A stretch of DNA of 64,000 nt. Source: Pyronema omphalodes (taxonomy: Eukaryota; Ascomycota; Pezizomycetes; Pezizales; Pyronemataceae). Positions 56,948-64,000 of the stretch are shown piece after piece. The position numbers and the translations under genes are program-made. Below the pieces are notes generated by a model, which worked only from the letters and a program-made list of their open reading frames with translations, was not told where the DNA came from and did no database searches. Where the stretch lies: NCBI GenBank assembly GCA_024516155.1, contig JAJJXM010000074.1, positions 186,001 through 250,000 of the forward strand, read 5' to 3'. Numbering within the stretch: position 1 is the stretch's first letter; every line of letters begins with the position of its first letter.

Positions 56948-59239
56948 CCTTGGGATTGGTTTTTTTGTTTTTTTTTTCTTTTATTTTTTCTGATGTCTTT
57001 CTCTTTGGTCGGTGATATATAATGGGTTACAGGAAATCTGTACGCGCGTCCGGGGTTGAAGGTTGAATACACTATACAGTATACACAAGTGAGATTGAGT
57101 GAGAAAAAAAATAACACGCCACCGTTGTACAGAAATGATGGGAGCAGATGGTTATATCTAACTTGGTAGGGTGTTCAAGTATTTTTCTTTCATTTGTTTT
57201 TTTTTTGTGTTCTTCTTTTCTTTTCTTTTTTCTTTTTCTTTTTCGAGGATCCACGCGAAGGCACCTCCAATAGAAAGATCACCTGGGCCGTCATCGATAG
57301 TTGCACTGGGCGTAAAATCAACTGCCATTAGCCGCCCAGAATGCAATGTGGATATGATCATAATGTGATTTATGAATTGGGAACCTGAAATTGTTACATA
57401 CTTACACGGAACGTGGGGTTCAGATGTTACCGCTTTTGTCAACCCCGTATCTTGGTGTTCGGGACATTGAGAATAATGTTCGGTTTTTTACCAACATTTT
57501 GGGTTTGTGGCTTGATGGCGATGATCAAGCGTAATGCATTGTTGACATACATAATTACTCGTTAGTTGTGGAGATGATGGCATCCCGCGTCGCTTAAAGA
57601 GATTACAACGGTCACGTTTTATCGCAGTAACAATTAGACACACATTAGGTTTGTCGTAACTTTTACCTACAGTCAGTCGCTGGAAACCAATCAAAATCCA
57701 TCTATCTGCCACTGCTTATCAACTTTCATTGTGTTTTTCAAGCGAACTGAGACTTTTAAGAAAGTGCCAGTTTTTAATTACCTCTTCTCTGTAAAAGACT
57801 TTCCCAGAGGACAAAAGAACGAGAAAAACCCAATGCTTATCCGCATTGACAACTGAGCGTGTTTTACCTTTCTGCACTTTTGCCAGACCATCCATCGTTG
57901 GGTATACTGTGCAAACTTAAGCTCTTACAATTAACGAATCGTCATTGGACGGAATTTTTATCCGTCACATGCGTCAAATGATCCCAAGAAATGGAAAACG
58001 AGCGGGATGTCCCAAGCGAGATTTGACGACCGCGCTTTCGGATGCGCGTGCACGGACCGTTTTTTTTGAGGCGGGATGCCATGCGGTTATCTGTATCTAA
58101 AACCGCACTAAGTGAAACTTGAAAAGCGAAGCCTTTTCGCTTGTATGGAATGTTATGTTAAGTCGTTTTAAATATCACGGTTGACGTGGAACACCGAGAA
58201 TACTCAACTCCACTATATGCGAAAATGAAGTCGAATTTAAAAGCCCCATACGTGACGATAAGTACCACTAATGCATGCCGCTGTCATTAATAATCAACAG
58301 ATGAAAGACAGTGTAGACAGCAGTCGAAATGTCTTAGAATAGATGATTTATGATATCAGTTCTTGGATTTTCGGTGCTTGCGATGATGGAAGAAATTCGG
58401 ACTGTGGATACACCATGCATGTACTCTATTGATGATTCCGGTAATCAGAGAGAAGAGAAAGACAAACCGCGACACGACCGCTTTGATGGTTTTTTTTTTG
58501 TATCGCGATAGTCTTAAGCGCCCGCATGCAACTACTTCACAGGGCGGATCTAGGATAGTCCGGTGGAGATCAGCGGGGGGGTGGCGGAGTTAGGCGAGCC
58601 GCAGTTATTCGTTTATTCATACTCGCTTGCAACTGTAACATAATTATGGCGTTGTTTGCAGAAGAAACACGATTCTTGAATTGAGCACCACTGGAATCAC
58701 CTAGACTATATCCAGAAAACCGCGACCTTTCTTTTAGGCCCGAAACTCTTTGTCGTTTTCTGTTCGTTCTGTAAAAGTCGTCATTTCCCAGCGCTTTGGT
58801 TGCGCTCGGGCCAGCCGCATAAAGCGGCGGCAGGGTTGAGAAAAGCGGCGCGTAGGGCTTAGGGCCTGGGCAATGTTTGGCGATGGACAATGGGCTCGCA
58901 CCACATGTAACGCTTGCAGTAATACCCGCGACAATGCGTCAGTCAGTGAGAGAAATTATCCGCGTAGGCGGGTAAATTGAAATTTCGTACATTCAAACGC
59001 GCGGCTTAGCGCGGTGTGTCCAGGTGTGTCGGAAAGTAAATTAGGCCGATGTTCCGACATGAACCTTGGCACATCTTCACTCGTGTTGCTACATCTTGCT
59101 CCACCAACACCAATCAGCCCGTTGTCTCTTCGCATTGTCAATCGATCAGTATTCAAAACCACCAAAATTCCACCTGATCTTGCGGTTCTTTCTCTAAAGG
59201 CTGCACATAGCTCTCGATCTACCCATCTGCGTCGGTACA
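56948..59239. other. Intergenic
   Basis: About 2.3 kb without a supported gene. A minus-strand piece at 57260-57480 has protein-like phrases (AVDFTPSATIDDGPGDLSIGGAFAW) next to a GTAAGT, so a decayed or unrecognised exon is possible, but I cannot build a model. 57170-57245 is a T/C tract. Confidence 0.4.
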
Positions 59240-60390
59240 ATGACTCAAGAAGACGCTGTCGACCATCCGTCTCCGATGGAACATTCTGCCCAAAACCCAA
59301 TTACAGAGGTTTCCCCCACATTTCTCCCCGCGGAAGGGTAAGCTGATATTCTTGGAGCATGTTGAGATTGCTTGATTGTGGACTAACATCCCTCCAGAGA
59401 CGTCGTTTCTGTCATCACGCGGCACAACATTCGGTAAGACCCACACAATTCTCCTATCTTTCCAATAAAAAATAACACAATATAACTTACACTATGAGAG
59501 ATACCATGGTACTGTTCATGATGCTGTCACTGTGGAGGGGACTAGTTTAATTCGGAATGAAAGACAACCAGTACCAGACATCGAAAAAATCCTCCTCGAG
59601 CTCAAAAATGCAGTTTCCTACGGAACTGAACACCGGGACTGGCGTGAACTCAAACAACCGGTTCTTGCAACACCCGAAAATGTGTACCTCCGACTAATGC
59701 TAAAATGGGAACATATAATTGAGATCACATACGAGAAGTATTCTTGGGCCGACGGTACAACCTCAGGGAACCTTAGAAGCAGAACTAGCTCGGCTAGCGA
59801 TCTCAGTGCAATCCAGAAAGATAAATCTATGGATGATCGACATAATACTCTCGGAGAGGTTCGTGCAGTGCCATGCAAGACGTGCAAGGATGGAATCGCT
59901 TGGGATCATCCTAGTAACAAGGTTCGTAAATGCATGACACTGTGGAAAGACGAGTTTGAATTATTTTTTAACCGTTACATAGCCGCCATGGAGCACCGGT
60001 ATATGCGGGAACTGCAGATATGATCAAGCGGTAAATGATCTACCATCGTGTTACGCAAATCTTTCCCCAGACGCGGAGCCTATAAAGCAGAAGGAAGCAG
60101 AAGAAACTCCCTCATCGACAGAAGACATGAAACAGCAAATAGTAGAAGAGACTAGACCATCTTCGATTACCCCTCCCCCAGTGACGGAGACAACGGGCCA
60201 GCAAAAAATGGTAGAAGAGAGCGGATCATCTTCCAACAACGCTCCCCCGGAAGCAGCGGTTATGAAACAGCAAGCAGCAGATGACTCCGATTCATCTTCC
60301 GCTACTCTCCGCCGAAAATCTGAGTCTAGCAGCAAAACATCACCGCCAAAGAAAAAGAATAAGAAGAAGGGAAAGAAGAGGAGCTGGTAA
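59240..60390 (+). CDS. Orphan protein with CxxC knuckles and a Lys-rich tail
   Basis: Four exons (59240-59337, 59398-59433, 59501-59921, 59983-60390) give 320 residues, all in phase. The last intron (61 bp; GTTCGT donor, TTAACC branch, CATAG acceptor) is needed to join the C-terminal tail and brings two CxxC pairs together: CKTC (170-173) and CGNC (193-196), with Cys208 after. This spacing is like zinc-knuckle segments in many poorly characterised filamentous-fungal proteins. A predicted helical middle (NERQPVPDIEKILLELKNAV) precedes. The tail is Glu/Ser/Gln repeats (MKQQ..., three imperfect copies) ending in a strongly basic KKKNKKKGKKR, a likely nuclear signal. A nucleic-acid or chromatin role is only a guess. 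Confidence 0.7.
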
Positions 60391-61797
60391 ATCATCAAAT
60401 AATTAAGCATGTGATCTTGTATGTCTTTACCTGGGGTATTACTACAGAAGGTTAACTTCGTGACAGAAGCCTATATTGAGGGCCTTGTGTAAGTATGGAA
60501 CTCTCTCACCCACGCATGAAGCTGATGATCTCTAACACCTTTTATCTACAGGTACAAGTGTTTTGGCTTTTGCTATTGATGCATGCTCTTTCAAGTGGCA
60601 CCACGACCTCATGCTTTTTGTAGGAATTATACAATGATTAATAAATGAAAAATATGATGTAGTGTTACTAATCTCAGCCTCTTGTTCGAATCTCGTGAAG
60701 TAATCCAGTAACACCTATAATTGCAGCGATATCGGGCCCTATCTTTGAAGCTACATATATGCGTTATTTATCACCCTGGTTTTGCTGCCGAGTCCGCAGT
60801 GGGGGCTTACCTTGGCACTTCCTAGCAAACGTAAGGAACCATATCCATTAGTAATCGGCAATATCCGAGTGATTTCACATGCACGCACCACCGACACCTC
60901 CGCTACCTCCGGATCTCCCAACTGCACTGTAAATATACTCTCTTACAAATTCAACCAACTTCCGTACTATTCCGTCTGGTGTACGCATTCCGATCAGCGA
61001 TTGGGTTGCTATGTGGCATTTTGGTCCGAGCGGGCGAGGGGCTGGGGTTATCTTGAGCACACAGGCTAGGAGACTGGAGTACTTACTCCGACACCATACC
61101 ACAACATCATTGTCCCAACAGTGCCCTAGATGTCCAAAACAATTGTCAGTTACTACAGGATCTACCGCTCTGCCCTCAACACCCCGTGGGTGCTACAAAA
61201 TGCGGGTTTCACAGGTCATGGAAGTGATTATTATGGAAAATATGGAAGAGAAAAAAAAAAGAAGAAAAGGATAAGAAAAATAAAGAAAAAGCATAAGAAA
61301 AAAAAGGGATGAGAAAGGAAAAACAAATGAAAAAACAAATTGTGGGAATGGGGCTGAGGATAAGGTTGGTTCGACGTGATGTTCCATATATCTGATGCCG
61401 GGAGTCAGTATGTTGCTGTAGAGACAAACGCCCTCTCCGGCTGAAGGAAAGCGCAACTCGCAATTTCATGAATGTGGTGGTATTGTGGTTCAGCTTTAGT
61501 GGTGGTGAAGATAGATGTCACCGGTTCACGAAGAATGATCATAAAAATATATCTGTGGAAATCTAGGACATGTCACGGAAGACGAATATTATATACTTAG
61601 TCCATGTTACAAGCAGTGATTTTATTAACTAACCAAACAAACATTTATAGCATAATCAATATAAAAGAGTGTTCACAAAGCATTCCCTCTATACAAGCGA
61701 TTTATACAAGCGATTTAAAGTAAAAAAACATTTAGTGATACAAAATACTCTCAGTGTAATAACCAGTCCGCTTTTCTTTATAACCTCGGTTACTCAA
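60391..61797. other. Intergenic
   Basis: AT-rich, with an A/G-rich stretch at 61240-61340. No gene. Confidence 0.45.
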
Positions 61798-63892
61798 TTA
61801 CCACACGGAGACTTTCTTCATCGTCTCCGTCGCCTCCTTAAGACTCCCGACCACAGTCCAATTATCAATTCTTACCATCAACGCGCCCCATTTATGACTC
61901 TTCATCGCCTCCGCAACACCTTCTTCCATCCACCATGCAATCTCAACCAAATGCGACCAAACATTGCTATCAAGCACCTTCACTTCGAAATTGGTGTAAA
62001 AGTAAGCATCGTCAACACCCTGGCCCTGCGAAAGTAACTTGTGTAATCTCCCCCATTCTTGCCCGCGAGTAGTTGCATTCCTCGCAAGAATAAATGAAAA
62101 AATATTCATCATAGTGGTGGGGCCTACTCCCAAGTCTAGTTCCATGTTTATAGTGTATTTCGTTACTTCTGAGCGTAAAGGAAGTGGCGTGAGAAGATGG
62201 AACGGTAGTAACAGTTGGTATCGAGTCAATAGCGACTTTAGCTCTGGGATGAAGGCAGCAACTTTGAAGTCTTTGATTTGTCCGTGATTCTTCTTGTTGG
62301 AGTTAATGTACGTAACTTCGTACAATTCCTGGGGAAGGTGAGCAGGCGGCCGAGCGGATGTCCGTATCGATCCCATCAGAAGTTTGTCCACAACATCGCT
62401 GATCCAATGTGCCGGTATGCGTCGAACATCTACCAAATATATACAGAGGCGAACAAAGGTCGCCAGAGTGAGGGGTTGGCAGACAGTTGCTCCTGAAAAG
62501 GGTATTACGATCTTCAGAAAGACATGGATAAGCCATCTTCCGAATAGTTCCTTCTGAGGCTTGATGTCCATTCTTTTCTTCAAGCTCCAGAAACTGATTG
62601 AAAAGTCAGGAGGCCCAGTATCTTCCTCCGATTTCTCCTCTGTCAGCGCGGGTTCAAGCTTCCTCAGTCCTAGAAAGCATTCGGCCTGCTCAACGGATGG
62701 TAGACAAAAGTATTCAGCCATTGTGTGGCGAATATTATAAAAGAAGCCTTGTGTTTCCGGCATGCTGCTCTGGACGAATGCGGATTGTATACCATCCTTC
62801 AGGGACGGAATAGCATGAACGAGCATTGCCAAGTGACCACCGTAATATTCGCTGGTTCCAACCAGTTAATTGCATTTTCAAAGTTCAAAGACTAATGGGT
62901 ACTCACGCTGAATTGCCCAGATAGATAACGTCAAATTCCATCTCTTTCTCGCCCTCTATTCCCCACCGATAGCGGTCAAGTTGAGACAGCGTATCGCCAA
63001 CACCGATTGTGACTTTCAAATTTATCTGCTGCAAAGCATTACTGCACGATAAAAAAAACGGTGCGATGGCGTCGACAATTCCGAAAGGCACTGTTTCAGC
63101 CGAGCGTTGTGTAACGAGGTTGATGATATCGTTTTTACCATTTTCGGATATACCTTTCAAGAGTAAATCCAGCAGCTCAATCGTATCCCAGGACTCAATC
63201 CACGTCGTCTGACTGTGGAGAAGTTAATTAATCAGTAATGCCATGTGGAGGGAACGAATCACTTACTTCTGATCATAATATTGCGTAGCCTGCCACAGCG
63301 TGAAATTACTGTTCCAATTTTTTGCCGCGTATTCCCTTAACATGCTTGCTCGGGTCTCTGGGGATTCTGTTTCAAGTTCTTTGAGCAGCCGGTGGAGTTC
63401 TGGCTCCTTTGCCTTCGTCAACATTCGCGATGGATAAACCATACGGCTCTCCTTATATTGCGACCACTCCTTCTCTAACTGCAGAACGCCTCCCATGAGC
63501 CCTGTCTGAATCAGTTCTTCATGGACCGCAAACCGGCGAATACCAACAACGGCTTGGGCATAACCAACATCAAAAATCTCGGTAAGATAGTTGGCCTGCG
63601 ATACCCAACCGATGAAGACCTGCTGGATAGCCTTATATGTACCCGGTGTACACTTCAACCATGAAATGCCGAAGTTTTCATCGCCGTCTATCAATGAATC
63701 AATGATTTCCACAAGTGCCCTGTGAATATATGACGGCATAATATCGCATCCATATACATACCAAATTGTCGACAGAATCTGTTCACGCTGAACCTCAACT
63801 TGATCATTACTGAAGCGCTTTTCTACGCTAGACAAATCATGGAGAAGTCGCAGGATAATAACAGTTCGAGCCATAGTGTATGCACTCTCATC
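61798..63892 (-). CDS. DUF4470-like fungal protein, 5' end beyond the window
   Basis: Three exons are visible (63892-63267, 63212-62907, 62851-61798), together 661 residues ending at a true stop; phases agree (GTAAGT and GTGAGT donors, CACAG and CCAG acceptors). The first visible exon opens right after a CCTTACAG acceptor, so at least one more exon lies past 64000; the Met at 63904 sits in that intron. Its opening (DESAYTMARTVIILRLL) resembles the 'ND.d..vaRn.ilL.l' end of the DUF4470 domain. Near 102 residues into exon 2 and on into exon 3, FDVIYLGNSAEYYGGHLAMLVHAIP resembles the 'FDVIdtSNLaDhlGllnlL' motif of the same MYND/DUF4470 group. A MYND finger is not seen in this part. Function unknown; soluble, probably cytosolic. 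Confidence 0.7.
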
Positions 63893-64000
63893 CTGTAAGG
63901 CCATGAAAAAAGAATCATTGTTGTCCCTTGAAGGTGGTAGTCCGTAAGTCGGTCGAAGTCGGTTGTAGCAATCTAGGTGGTGGAGTTGTTGATAGAAAGA

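Noticed and set aside
57158..57442. Separate minus-strand gene next to the SAT4-like gene
   Set aside because: Some phrases look coding and there is a GTAAGT, but the only nearby acceptor gives a ~20-bp intron and the frame runs into a Lys/Glu simple-sequence tract.

Overview
The window looks like chromosomal DNA of a filamentous ascomycete (Pezizomycotina; Leotiomycetes is only a guess). Genes carry short introns (about 50-210 bp) with GTAAGT/GTATGT-type donors and CTAAC/CTAAT branch points. Families present include a fungal cytochrome P450, a PTR2 peptide transporter, a SAT4/Pth11-like rhodopsin-fold membrane protein, a KRE9/KNH-type GPI protein and HeLo-like/NACHT/ankyrin STAND receptors (fungal NLRs). 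Gene density is low; much of the window is AT-rich intergenic DNA, satellites and transposon debris.

Layout. 1-2430 and 14355-16672 are diverged arms of a large inverted duplication. The interior (2.4-14.4 kb) holds a GPI-anchored wall protein, a decayed Copia element, an intact four-exon P450 and a small basic orphan gene. 16.9-22.6 kb (minus) is NLR-1, with exon 1 split by a 1.84-kb 5'-truncated LINE flanked by a perfect 14-bp target duplication. 22.6-31.3 kb separates it from NLR-2 and holds fold-back elements, a small Cys/His orphan gene and a secreted Thr-rich protein. 31.4-36.0 kb (plus) is NLR-2, a divergently oriented paralog with 19 ankyrin repeats and a probable one-base deletion at the end of exon 1. 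36.9-38.0 kb is a hAT derivative with exact 8-bp target duplications. 39.7-41.8 kb is an intact six-exon PTR2 transporter. 42-55.6 kb is almost gene-free: two related hAT MITEs, a 275-bp tandem repeat, a 1.7-kb GTGTTTA-rich inverted-repeat element, minisatellites and a tRNA-headed SINE-like element. 55.7-56.9 kb is a SAT4-like gene, 59.2-60.4 kb a CxxC-knuckle orphan, and 61.8-63.9 kb a DUF4470-like gene cut by the right edge.

The best biological story is the NLR locus. Two paralogous receptors of a class linked in fungi to non-self recognition and regulated cell death lie head-to-head. One is broken by a recent-looking retrotransposon and the other carries a frameshift beside a splice donor. 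The left inverted-repeat arm is homologous to the 3' flank of NLR-1, which predicts another copy just outside the left edge. Splice junctions below were set by reading frame, phase and consensus sites; each multi-exon model closes in frame apart from the lesions described, but none has transcript support here.
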